A stretch of DNA of 6,177 bases. Origin: Chloroflexota bacterium. Lineage in GTDB: Bacteria > Chloroflexota > UBA6077 > JACCZL01. The DNA lies in contig JACCZL010000965.1 in NCBI GenBank assembly GCA_013695975.1, positions 1 through 6,177 on the forward strand, given 5' to 3'. The translations under genes and the position numbers were made by a program. The notes beneath the pieces were generated by a model that was given only the letters and a program-made list of their open reading frames with translations, made no database searches and was not told where the DNA came from. Below are positions 1 to 5,219 of this stretch, in pieces (within the stretch, counting starts at the first letter, position 1; every line of letters starts with the position of its first letter).

Positions 1-53
1 GCCAGCGTCACGGCCGAAACCACAGCAATGGCGCGATGCAGCTTCCTGGGCAT
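1..53 (-). CDS. N-terminus of a probable exported protein (cut by window edge)
   Basis: Only the first 17 codons and two bases of an 18th lie in the window. Read on the minus strand from the ATG at 53-51 they give MPRKLHRAIAVVSAVTLA. This is a short basic n-region (R3, K4, R7) followed by a hydrophobic stretch, the usual start of a Sec signal peptide or an N-terminal membrane anchor. The start is supported by an AAGGAG Shine-Dalgarno at 64-59, five bases before the ATG, and by a near-consensus promoter about 105 bp upstream (158-186). The mature domain is outside the window, so no function can be given. A lipoprotein cannot be excluded because the lipobox region is not visible. Confidence 0.6.
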   Translation of the reverse strand, partial: MPRKLHRAIAVVSAVTL

Positions 54-157
54 CTTCTCTCCTTCTCGTCCCCTGCCGACGCCCGTCCAATCTCGGGCAC
101 CGGCGGGACGGCCTCGGATTAGCCGCCAGCGCACCAGGCCCGCGATCGGTGGGCGCC

Positions 158-186
158 ACTATGACTGGCTTCATCCTCCGTGTCAA
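158..186 (-). promoter_or_regulatory. Sigma70-type promoter, TTGACA-N17-CATAGT
   Basis: On the minus strand, positions 186-181 read TTGACA, a perfect -35 box. Exactly 17 bases later, positions 163-158 read CATAGT, matching the -10 consensus at 4 of 6 positions. Transcription would start near 151 and give a leader of about 97 nt ahead of the ATG at 53. It lies just past the hairpin at 277-300 that closes the preceding small gene, so it marks an independent transcription unit for the exported protein at the left edge. Confidence 0.6.
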
Positions 187-276
187 GTCCCAGCCCGCAC
201 GGCAGCTCTCGTGCCTTCAGGCTGCGCCGTCCTCGAAACCGTACCGACGAGATGCACCGCGTTGCGGAGCAGACGA

Positions 277-300
277 AGAGGCCCGCCGAAGCGGGCCTCT
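277..300 (-). terminator. UUCG-loop hairpin ending the small-peptide unit
   Basis: Positions 277-286 and 291-300 form a perfect 10-bp GC-rich stem around a four-base loop. On the minus strand the loop is TTCG closed by a C-G pair, the extra-stable cUUCGg tetraloop common in bacterial terminators. It lies 53 bp past the stop of the 39-codon gene, and the next promoter begins beyond it. The tail after the stem (TCGTCTG) is only moderately T-rich, and the plus-strand tail is no better. Termination is likely but the hairpin could also be a 3'-end stabiliser. Confidence 0.6.
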
Positions 301-353
301 GTTGCTACGACCTCGATCACTGGAACGATCGGGACGTCACCATTCCCAGATTG

Positions 354-473
354 TCACCCGTCGTCATCCTCCCACCACTGATCGCCCTTCGGATCAGTGG
401 CCCCTGCCTCTGAGGGATCCGCAACGGTAGTAGCGTCCCCTTCGGGATCCAAGACAATCCCCTCTTCTGCCAT
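354..473 (-). CDS. Small acidic 39-residue peptide, function unknown
   Basis: The product begins MAEEGIVLDPEG and ends GDQWWEDDDG, and I do not recognise it. It is very acidic: twelve Asp/Glu against a single Lys (K29), with no Arg, Cys or His. Three DP-centred units recur: DPEGD at 9-13, DPSEAG at 19-24 and DPKGD at 27-31, before W33-W34 and an EDDDG tail. The ATG at 473-471 has an AGGAG at 488-484 and a second AGGA at 483-480, far better than the in-frame ATG at 569, whose extra 32 residues are Arg-rich and look like translated leader. The unit has its own promoter (610-638) and a 3' hairpin (277-300). G/C at third positions is lower than in the large genes. It could be a RiPP precursor, a small regulatory protein, or the coding part of a dual-function RNA. 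No modifying enzyme is visible in the window, so no role is assigned. Confidence 0.55.
   Translation of the reverse strand: MAEEGIVLDPEGDATTVADPSEAGATDPKGDQWWEDDDG
375..400 (-). repeat. Perfect 9-bp inverted repeat inside the small gene
   Basis: CCACTGATC at 375-383 is followed after eight bases by its exact reverse complement GATCAGTGG at 392-400. In the transcript this gives a 9-bp hairpin covering the codons for residues 25-33 of the acidic peptide, next to the WW pair. GGATCC palindromes also occur at 415-420 and 445-450. The hairpin may shape the mRNA or be a binding site. Chance is possible but less likely at this arm length. Confidence 0.6.
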
Positions 474-603
474 CGTACTTCCTCTCCTCTCTCGTCCCGC
501 CGTCGCCAAGACCGAGCCCGAATGGGCATCGCGACACCCCCAGGTGGGCCTCGCTGCACGAGAAGGCATCGCTCAAGCCTCGTCGGCATCCCGGCGGGGC
601 GAC
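474..603 (-). other. Long 5' leader of the small-peptide transcript
   Basis: From the predicted start near 603 to the ATG at 473 there are about 130 nt without a convincing gene. Small pairings are visible: GCCC/GGGC around a four-base loop near 513-524, inside a possible GTCGC/GCGAC pairing. I do not recognise any known riboswitch class. An in-frame ATG at 569 has only a weak GAGG ahead of it and would add an Arg-rich 32-residue extension, which I take as untranslated. The rest of the gene-free stretch to 773 holds the promoter at 610-638, two mini-hairpins and the terminator of the next gene. Confidence 0.35.
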
Positions 604-609
604 TCCATC

Positions 610-638
610 ACCATACGTCCCAAAGACCGGCTTGTCAA
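610..638 (-). promoter_or_regulatory. Sigma70-type promoter, TTGACA-N17-TATGGT
   Basis: On the minus strand, positions 638-633 read TTGACA. Exactly 17 bases later, positions 615-610 read TATGGT, matching the -10 consensus at 4 of 6 positions. Transcription would start near 603. The only good minus-strand gene downstream before the hairpin at 277-300 is the 39-codon acidic peptide, so this is taken as its promoter. Spacing and -35 are identical to those of the promoter at 158-186. Confidence 0.65.
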
Positions 639-707
639 CTTTGAGAGCCAGCCACGGGTGTGCCCCGTTTCTATAGACCTGGTTGAGGGGGAGGGGGTGG
701 ACGCGCG

Positions 708-733
708 GCGCTGGGAGCGCGGGCGTCCCGCCC
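708..733. repeat. Two abutting 13-nt perfect hairpins
   Basis: GCGCT-GGG-AGCGC (708-720) is followed with no gap by GGGCG-TCC-CGCCC (721-733). Each has a 5-bp perfect stem and a 3-base loop. They lie between the terminator of the GGT-like gene and the promoter of the small gene. On the minus strand they come after that terminator's T-run, so they could be a back-up stop or 3'-end structure. In DNA this GC-rich, 5-bp stems can arise by chance. Their exact abutment is the notable part. Confidence 0.4.
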
Positions 734-743
734 ACTCGGACTA

Positions 744-776
744 CAAAAATGAGTCACACCCCCCGTGTGCGCCTCA
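744..776 (-). terminator. Probable Rho-independent terminator of the GGT-like gene
   Basis: Reading the minus strand from the stop codon: TGAG (776-773) pairs with CTCA (753-750), and CACAC (769-765) pairs with GTGTG (759-755) around a GGGGG loop, with a small internal loop between the two helices. TTTTT (749-745) follows directly. The first arm includes the TGA stop itself, so termination would fall just after translation ends. The stem is short and interrupted, but a hairpin followed at once by a T-run in DNA this GC-rich is a good signature. Confidence 0.6.
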
Positions 777-2510
777 ATAGCCCATCGCCCAGGCGGGGGT
801 GTACTGGTGGACGCCGCCGGTGAGACGGTTCGTGTCGGGGTCGATGCGGATGCCGTTGGGGCGGGCGAAGGTGAACGCGGTGGCGTTCTCCTCGACGATC
901 TCGAGGCGGTGGCCGCGGGCGGCCAGGCCGTCGAGGGTGGCGGGGCCGAGGCGGGCGTCGGCAAGGGTGGGCGGGCCCTCGCAGTGGACGCGGGGGCGGC
1001 TGACGGCGGCCTGGATGCCCAGGCCGTAGTCGAGGGCGTTGACCAGGCTCTGGGCGATCGCGCTCATGATCCGACGGCCGCCCGGCGCACCGAGGGCGAG
1101 CAGCGGGCGGCCGTCTTTCAGGACGATCGTCGGGGTCGGGGCCCAGAGGATCCGCTTGTTGGGCTCGATCGAGTTGACCCGTCCGGGCTCGGGGTCGAAC
1201 CAGAGCATGCCGTTGTTGAGGAGGACGCCGGTGCCGGGCACAACCACACCTGAACCGAACAGCTCGCCGAGCGTCGAGGTCAGGGACACCACGTTGCGGT
1301 CGCGGTCGACGACGGTCAGGTGGGTGGTGCAGCCATCGCCGGCCACGCCGCCGGCCAGCACCTCGCCACGTGGCCGGCCGGGCTGGAAGCGCCAGGGATC
1401 GCCGGCCGAGGCGGTCGGGTCGGCCCGTTCACGACTGATCGAGCGGGCCAGCTCGGCGGCGTAGTCCTTCGAGAGGACACCGTCGAATGGAGCGTTGCCG
1501 ACGGCCGGATCGATCAGGTGGGCGAAGCGGTCGAGGAACGCCCGCCTGAGGGCCTCGACGATCAGGTGGCTGGATTCGGGCCCGCCCGGGTCGAGGGCGG
1601 CCAGGTCGAAGTTCTCGAGGATGTTGAGGGCCTGGTAGGCCGTCACGCAGCCGGAGGTCTCGGGGATCCCGACCAGGGTGTGGCCCCGATAGTCGACGTG
1701 CAGGGCGGGCTCCAGCTCGCGCACCTGGTGGGCGGCCAGGTCCTCGCGGGTGATCAGTCCGCCGCTCGTCTGAAGGTGCATCGCGATGCGCTCACCGATC
1801 TCACCGCGGTAGAAGGCGTCGGGGCCGTGGTCGGCGAGGGCGCGGAGTGTCCGCGCGAGGTCGGGCTGGACCAGACGATCGGCCGGCCTGCTCAGGCTGG
1901 GTGGCGTGAGGGGCGTCCCGTCCTGGTGAAAGAACGTCCGCATCGTCTCGGCGAAGGGGCGCAGCTTGCGCATCGCGAAGGCGGTCGAGCTTGCGACGTA
2001 CGGGTCGACGAGGAAACCTTCCTCGGCCAGGCCGATCGCCGGCGCCATGACCTGTTTGCGGTCGAGCCGACCGGAGCCGTACCGATCGAGGCTGTGGAGG
2101 AGGCAGGCCGGCGTGCCAGGGACGATCGGCGCGCGGTAGCCGGTGTTCTGGGCATCGCCGACCGTGCCGCGCCAACCGTAGATGCCGGCCTGCTGGGAGA
2201 CCGGCGCCAGGTCGAACATGCCCGGTCGGGCGGCGCCGGGGGCCACGCTCGAGCCATCTACGACGACGGTCCGCCCACTCCTCGCCTGGTGATGGACCAT
2301 CGCCGCGACCCCGCCGAGCCCGCTCATGAACGGCTCGACGACGCCGATCGCGAACGCCGTCGCCACGGCCGCGTCGACGGCGTTACCATTGGCCTTGAGC
2401 ATCTCGATGCCTGCCGCGGCCGCCAGCGGGTGCATCGCCGTGACCATACCCTCGCCGGCCTCGGCCTCGGCCTTCTCGATGATCCAGGTCGTATCGCGCG
2501 CGTCTGCCAT
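774..2510 (-). CDS. Gamma-glutamyltransferase-like Ntn-hydrolase lacking canonical glutamyl-binding residues
   Basis: The 578-residue product matches the gamma-glutamyltransferase family along its full length and at the usual size. The family is made as one chain and cleaves itself before a Thr that becomes the nucleophile. Here that is T395 in GCTTHLTVVD, giving a small subunit of about 184 residues. Other family blocks are VEPFMSGLGG (58-67), PGTGVLLNNGM (425-435), PNKR (450-453) and GAPGGRRI (474-481). Compared with E. coli GGT from memory, the Arg of DFREMAP is S87, the Asp pair after LLNNQM is L436-W437, the Ser pair of PLSSMSP is W456-A457, and the lid loop before PNKR is about ten residues shorter. 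It is therefore probably a hydrolase or acylase of unknown amide substrate, not a true glutathione-cleaving GGT. No signal peptide is seen, suggesting a cytoplasmic enzyme. An AGGAGGT Shine-Dalgarno five bases upstream fixes the start. It is divergent from the aldehyde dehydrogenase gene. Confidence 0.9.
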   Translation of the reverse strand: MADARDTTWIIEKAEAEAGEGMVTAMHPLAAAAGIEMLKANGNAVDAAVATAFAIGVVEPFMSGLGGVAAMVHHQARSGRTVVVDGSSVAPGAARPGMFDLAPVSQQAGIYGWRGTVGDAQNTGYRAPIVPGTPACLLHSLDRYGSGRLDRKQVMAPAIGLAEEGFLVDPYVASSTAFAMRKLRPFAETMRTFFHQDGTPLTPPSLSRPADRLVQPDLARTLRALADHGPDAFYRGEIGERIAMHLQTSGGLITREDLAAHQVRELEPALHVDYRGHTLVGIPETSGCVTAYQALNILENFDLAALDPGGPESSHLIVEALRRAFLDRFAHLIDPAVGNAPFDGVLSKDYAAELARSISRERADPTASAGDPWRFQPGRPRGEVLAGGVAGDGCTTHLTVVDRDRNVVSLTSTLGELFGSGVVVPGTGVLLNNGMLWFDPEPGRVNSIEPNKRILWAPTPTIVLKDGRPLLALGAPGGRRIMSAIAQSLVNALDYGLGIQAAVSRPRVHCEGPPTLADARLGPATLDGLAARGHRLEIVEENATAFTFARPNGIRIDPDTNRLTGGVHQYTPAWAMGY

Positions 2511-2515
2511 CCTAG

Positions 2516-2522
2516 ACCTCCT
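2516..2522 (-). promoter_or_regulatory. Strong Shine-Dalgarno of the GGT-like gene
   Basis: Positions 2522-2516 read AGGAGGT on the minus strand, a full anti-16S match, five bases before the ATG at 2510-2508. It decides for this start over the internal Met22, where many shorter homologues would begin, just before the VTAMHPLA block. I found no convincing promoter for this gene. The nearest -10-like hexamer on this strand (TACCAT) has no acceptable -35. Confidence 0.75.
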
Positions 2523-2552
2523 GTCCTGGCTGGATGGTAAACCGCCGGAGCC

Positions 2553-2561
2553 TGCTATCGT
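2553..2561 (+). promoter_or_regulatory. Extended -10 promoter candidate for the dehydrogenase operon
   Basis: TGCTATCGT fits the extended -10 pattern TGnTAnnnT, in the 82-bp region between the two divergent genes. Seventeen bases upstream there is only GATGGT, so no good -35, as is often true of extended -10 promoters. A start near 2568 would give a leader of about 25 nt with the Shine-Dalgarno GGAGGT at 2576-2581. Small dyads (GGT-AA-ACC at 2536-2543, GGG-AA-CCC at about 2564-2571) flank the site and could hold an operator, but they are too short to call. Confidence 0.4.
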
Positions 2562-2592
2562 GTAGGGAACCCACTGGAGGTGCTAAGACGCC

Positions 2593-3993
2593 ATGGTGAT
2601 GCAGTCGATCAATCCGGCGACCGAAGAGGTGCTCGAGAGCTTCGAGGAGCTCTCGCCAAGGGAGGCCGAGCAGGCGTTGGAGCAGGCCGACCGGGCGTTC
2701 CGACGCTGGCGCACGACGTCGTTCGAGGAGCGGGCGGCCTGCATGCACGCGGTCGGCCGCGTGCTGCGAGAGCAGAAGGGTCGCTGGGCCGGCCTGATCA
2801 CTGCCGAGATGGGCAAGCCGATCGTCGAGGCCGAGGCCGAAATCGAGAAGTGCGCCTGGAACTGCGACTTCTACGCCGAGCACGCCCCGCGATTCCTCGC
2901 TGACGAGCACGTCCAGACCGACGCACAGGAAAGCTTCGTCGCCTTCCAGCCGCTCGGGGTCGTCCTGGCGATCATGCCCTGGAACTTCCCCTTCTGGCAA
3001 GTGCTCCGCTTCGCCGCGCCGGCCCTGATGGCCGGCAACGCCGCCGTCCTCAAGCACGCTTCGAACGTCCCGGGTTGCGCCCTGGCGATTGCGGAGATCA
3101 TGGAGCAGGCCGGCCTGCCCGAGGGACTGTTCCGGACGCTGCTGGTGCCGGGCTCGGCGGTCGAGGCGCTGATCGCCAACCCGCATGTCCAGGCGGTGAC
3201 CCTGACCGGTTCGAGCGAGGTTGGCGAAAAGGTGGCCGCCGCGGCCGGCCGCAACCTCAAAAAGCAAGTCCTCGAGCTAGGCGGCTCCGACCCGTTCGTC
3301 GTCCTGGCCGACGCCGACCTGGACGCCGCCGCCAAGACGGCGGCCCGCGCCCGCAACCAGAACAGCGGCCAGAGCTGCATCGCCGCCAAACGGTTTATCG
3401 TCGAGGAGCCCGTGGCCGACGCCTTCACCGAGAAGTTCGCCGCCGCTGTCGAGGCGCTCCAGGTAGGTGACCCGAGCCGGCGCGAGACGAACGTGGGCCC
3501 GCTGGCTCGCGGCGACCTGCGCGAGACCCTCATCCTGCAAGTCGAGGAGTCGGTTGCCCAGGGGGCTCGGGCGGTGATCGGCGGGAGTCCGCTCGACGGC
3601 AAAGGCTACTTCTACGCCCCGACGGTCCTCGAGGGGGTCTCGGAGGTGATGCCGGCCTTCCGCCAGGAGACCTTCGGGCCGGTCGCGGCCGTGCTGCGGG
3701 CGCGCGACGCCGAAGACGCGATCCGCCTGGCCAACGACACCGAGTACGGGCTAGGGTCCAACCTCTGGACGCGCGACACCGAGCGCGGCAAGCAGCTCGC
3801 TCGGCGGATCGAGGCCGGCTCGGTCTTCATCAACGGGATGGTCGCCTCGGACCCGCGGCTCCCCTTCGGCGGCATCAAGCGCAGTGGTTACGGCCGCGAG
3901 CTCGGGGCGTTTGGTATCCGCGAGTTTACGAACATTCAGACGATCGTGGTGAGCGAGGCGGGCGGCCCATCGGCGCGGACGTCCACCGAGTAG
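2593..3993 (+). CDS. Succinate-semialdehyde-type aldehyde dehydrogenase
   Basis: The 466-residue product is a complete NAD(P)-dependent aldehyde dehydrogenase. The N-terminus MQSINPATEE and the block LKHASNVPGCA (153-163) are typical of short succinate-semialdehyde dehydrogenases of about 455 residues, which oxidise succinate semialdehyde to succinate at the end of the GABA shunt. Catalytic residues are present: N131 in MPWNFPFW, K154 at the cofactor site, the general base E228 in LELGGSDPF, and the nucleophile C262 in NSGQSCIAAKR. E359 in QETFGPV and the substrate-loop block LPFGGIKRSGYGREL (423-437) are also there. The last dozen residues are a polar tail. No signal peptide is seen, so it is cytoplasmic. 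The ATG at 2593 is chosen because GGAGGT (2576-2581) lies 11 bases upstream. The ATG at 2599 would be 17 away. The regulator follows after 42 bp. Substrate is inferred from family resemblance, and other semialdehydes are possible. Confidence 0.9.
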   Translation: MVMQSINPATEEVLESFEELSPREAEQALEQADRAFRRWRTTSFEERAACMHAVGRVLREQKGRWAGLITAEMGKPIVEAEAEIEKCAWNCDFYAEHAPRFLADEHVQTDAQESFVAFQPLGVVLAIMPWNFPFWQVLRFAAPALMAGNAAVLKHASNVPGCALAIAEIMEQAGLPEGLFRTLLVPGSAVEALIANPHVQAVTLTGSSEVGEKVAAAAGRNLKKQVLELGGSDPFVVLADADLDAAAKTAARARNQNSGQSCIAAKRFIVEEPVADAFTEKFAAAVEALQVGDPSRRETNVGPLARGDLRETLILQVEESVAQGARAVIGGSPLDGKGYFYAPTVLEGVSEVMPAFRQETFGPVAAVLRARDAEDAIRLANDTEYGLGSNLWTRDTERGKQLARRIEAGSVFINGMVASDPRLPFGGIKRSGYGRELGAFGIREFTNIQTIVVSEAGGPSARTSTE

Positions 3994-4035
3994 GCACCGA
4001 CACCTGAGAGGGCGAGTGAGTGGAGGTCACGGGCG

Positions 4036-5082
4036 ATGGGCGAGCCTTTGACTGATCCGCGGCCGTACCAGCGGGTGTACGCGGACCTCCTCGCCCGCAT
4101 CGAGCGGGGCGAGCTGGCGCCTGGCGCCCAGTTGCTGAGCCAGCCGACGCTCGCGGCGGAGTATGGCGTCGCACTGCTGACCGTTCGGCACGCCATCGAG
4201 CTGCTCCGACGAGGGGGCTTACTACGGGTCGAGCACGGCCGCGGGACCTACGTCGCCGAGCCGAAGGCGACCAGCATCGTCCTGGTCGTCGACGACGACC
4301 CGAAGCTGCGACAGATCCTCGGCGAGCACGCCGCCCTGGCCGGCTACCGGGTGCTCGAGGCTGCCGACGGCGACGAGGCGCTCGGCATCCTGGGGCGTGA
4401 GACGGTCGGGCTCGTCTTCAGCGACCTGCGGATGCCGCGGATGAACGGGATCGAGCTCCTGCGGCAGGCGCGTGGGCGCTGGCCGAACACCGTGTTCGTG
4501 GCGGTCAGCGGCTACGCCGACGACCTGGTCTCGCTCTATGAGAGCGACGTCTTCCCGATCACGGTGATTCCGAAGCCGTTTCGGGCAGAGCAGGTCCGTC
4601 GAGCCCTGGCAATGATGCCGGCGGGGACGGGCGATGCGGCCGAGGGCGGGGCGCGCGGTGCGCCTGAGCCGAAGATCGAGTCGGCTACGCCGGCTCGGAT
4701 CCACGTGCTGGTCGTCGACGACGACGCCTACCAGCGGGCGCTGCTGGCCGAGCTGCTCCGCCTCCAGGGGGTCAGCGTGCGCGAGGCGCCGGATGGCTCG
4801 ACGGCCCTCGAGGCAGTCGACGAGGAGGCGTTCACGCACGTCTTCCTCGACTTCCGCATGCCGGGGCTCGGGGGCGCCGAGGTGGCCCGGCTGATCCGCC
4901 TGCGAGACGACCGCGCCGTGATCGTCTTCTTGAGCGCCTATCCGGAAGACGTCGTGCGGGCCCGAATCCGGGGCGTCGGGCCGGCCCCGGTCCTTGGGAA
5001 GCCGTTCGACCCGGCCGACGTCCTGGCGGCCCTCCGCCTGAGCCTCGCGCCCGGGGAGCCGCTCGAGCCGTTCGGGGGGTAA
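4036..5082 (+). CDS. GntR winged-helix regulator fused to two receiver domains
   Basis: The 348-residue product has three modules. Residues 10-73 are a GntR-type winged helix: PYQRVYADLLARIERGEL, then a recognition-helix region LLTVRHAIELLRRGG and the wing HGRGTYV. Residues 80-193 are a complete receiver domain: acidic pair D86-D87, phospho-acceptor D130 in FSDLRMPRMNG, switch S158 and K180 in PKPF. A Gly/Ala/Glu-rich linker (194-220) leads to a second receiver at 221-336 with D228-D229, D272 in LDFRMPG, S300 and K322 in GKPF. All phosphotransfer residues are intact in both. The usual GntR effector domain (FCD, UTRA, aminotransferase) is absent. It is therefore likely a DNA-binding response regulator driven by phosphorylation. 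No sensor kinase gene is in the window. GGAGGT at 4022-4027, eight bases before the ATG, fixes the start. It probably shares an operon with the dehydrogenase and may control it or the divergent hydrolase. Confidence 0.9.
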   Translation: MGEPLTDPRPYQRVYADLLARIERGELAPGAQLLSQPTLAAEYGVALLTVRHAIELLRRGGLLRVEHGRGTYVAEPKATSIVLVVDDDPKLRQILGEHAALAGYRVLEAADGDEALGILGRETVGLVFSDLRMPRMNGIELLRQARGRWPNTVFVAVSGYADDLVSLYESDVFPITVIPKPFRAEQVRRALAMMPAGTGDAAEGGARGAPEPKIESATPARIHVLVVDDDAYQRALLAELLRLQGVSVREAPDGSTALEAVDEEAFTHVFLDFRMPGLGGAEVARLIRLRDDRAVIVFLSAYPEDVVRARIRGVGPAPVLGKPFDPADVLAALRLSLAPGEPLEPFGG

Positions 5083-5157
5083 GCGCTCCCGCGCAGCCTC
5101 CGCATCTCGGCGGTGCCCTGGTCGGCGTCCTGGCGGAGCTGGACTGAGAAACGCACG

Positions 5158-5170
5158 TCGATCACATCGA
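5158..5170. repeat. Short inverted repeat upstream of the DUF4352-like gene
   Basis: TCGAT-CAC-ATCGA is a perfect 5-bp dyad with a 3-base centre, about 37 bp upstream of the extended -10 box at 5204-5212. It sits around -50 to -60 of the predicted start, where an activator could bind. The arms are short and chance is a real alternative. Confidence 0.3.
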
Positions 5171-5203
5171 TACGACATTGAGGCGTCGGGCGACGCCGGG
5201 GCG

Positions 5204-5212
5204 TGCTAAGCT
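5204..5212 (+). promoter_or_regulatory. Extended -10 placed for a leaderless mRNA
   Basis: TGCTAAGCT matches TGnTAnnnT, and its last base is exactly seven bases before the A of the ATG at 5220. Transcription would start at or next to that A, giving a leaderless message. This agrees with the lack of a Shine-Dalgarno before the ATG. No -35 is seen at the normal distance. Confidence 0.5.
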
Positions 5213-5219
5213 TGGCGGC

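Noticed and set aside
202..225. GCAGC/GCTGC inverted repeat as part of an RNA gene
   Set aside because: Only 5 bp with a 14-base loop, no tRNA or other RNA features around it.
28..430. Three overlapping plus-strand open frames at the left edge
   Set aside because: Compositions are Pro/Arg/Ser-rich without motifs, they overlap one another, and the minus-strand signals here (promoters, ribosome sites, hairpin) give a consistent alternative.
474..569. N-terminal extension of the acidic peptide to the ATG at 569
   Set aside because: The added 32 residues are Arg-rich and unlike the acidic peptide, and the upstream GAGG is much weaker than the site before 473.
670..677. TCTATAGA as a promoter -10 or operator
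   Set aside because: No -35 at suitable spacing on either strand. An 8-bp palindrome alone is weak evidence.
687..700. G-rich tract as a G-quadruplex
   Set aside because: Only two runs of five G and a GG are present, too few for a convincing four-run quadruplex.
394..735. Minus-strand open frame of 113 codons across the small-gene promoter and leader
   Set aside because: It contains the TTGACA promoter and leader, overlaps the small gene in another frame, has no ribosome site and has unnatural composition.
1320..2540. Long plus-strand open frame of 406 codons opposite the GGT-like gene
   Set aside because: It is antisense to a full-length recognisable enzyme. Its Gly/Val/Arg/Asp-rich product has no motif, and there is no Shine-Dalgarno. 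High GC makes such antisense frames common.
4222..5178. Minus-strand open frame of 318 codons opposite the regulator
   Set aside because: It is antisense to the GntR-receiver gene. The product is Arg/Asp-rich with no recognisable domain.
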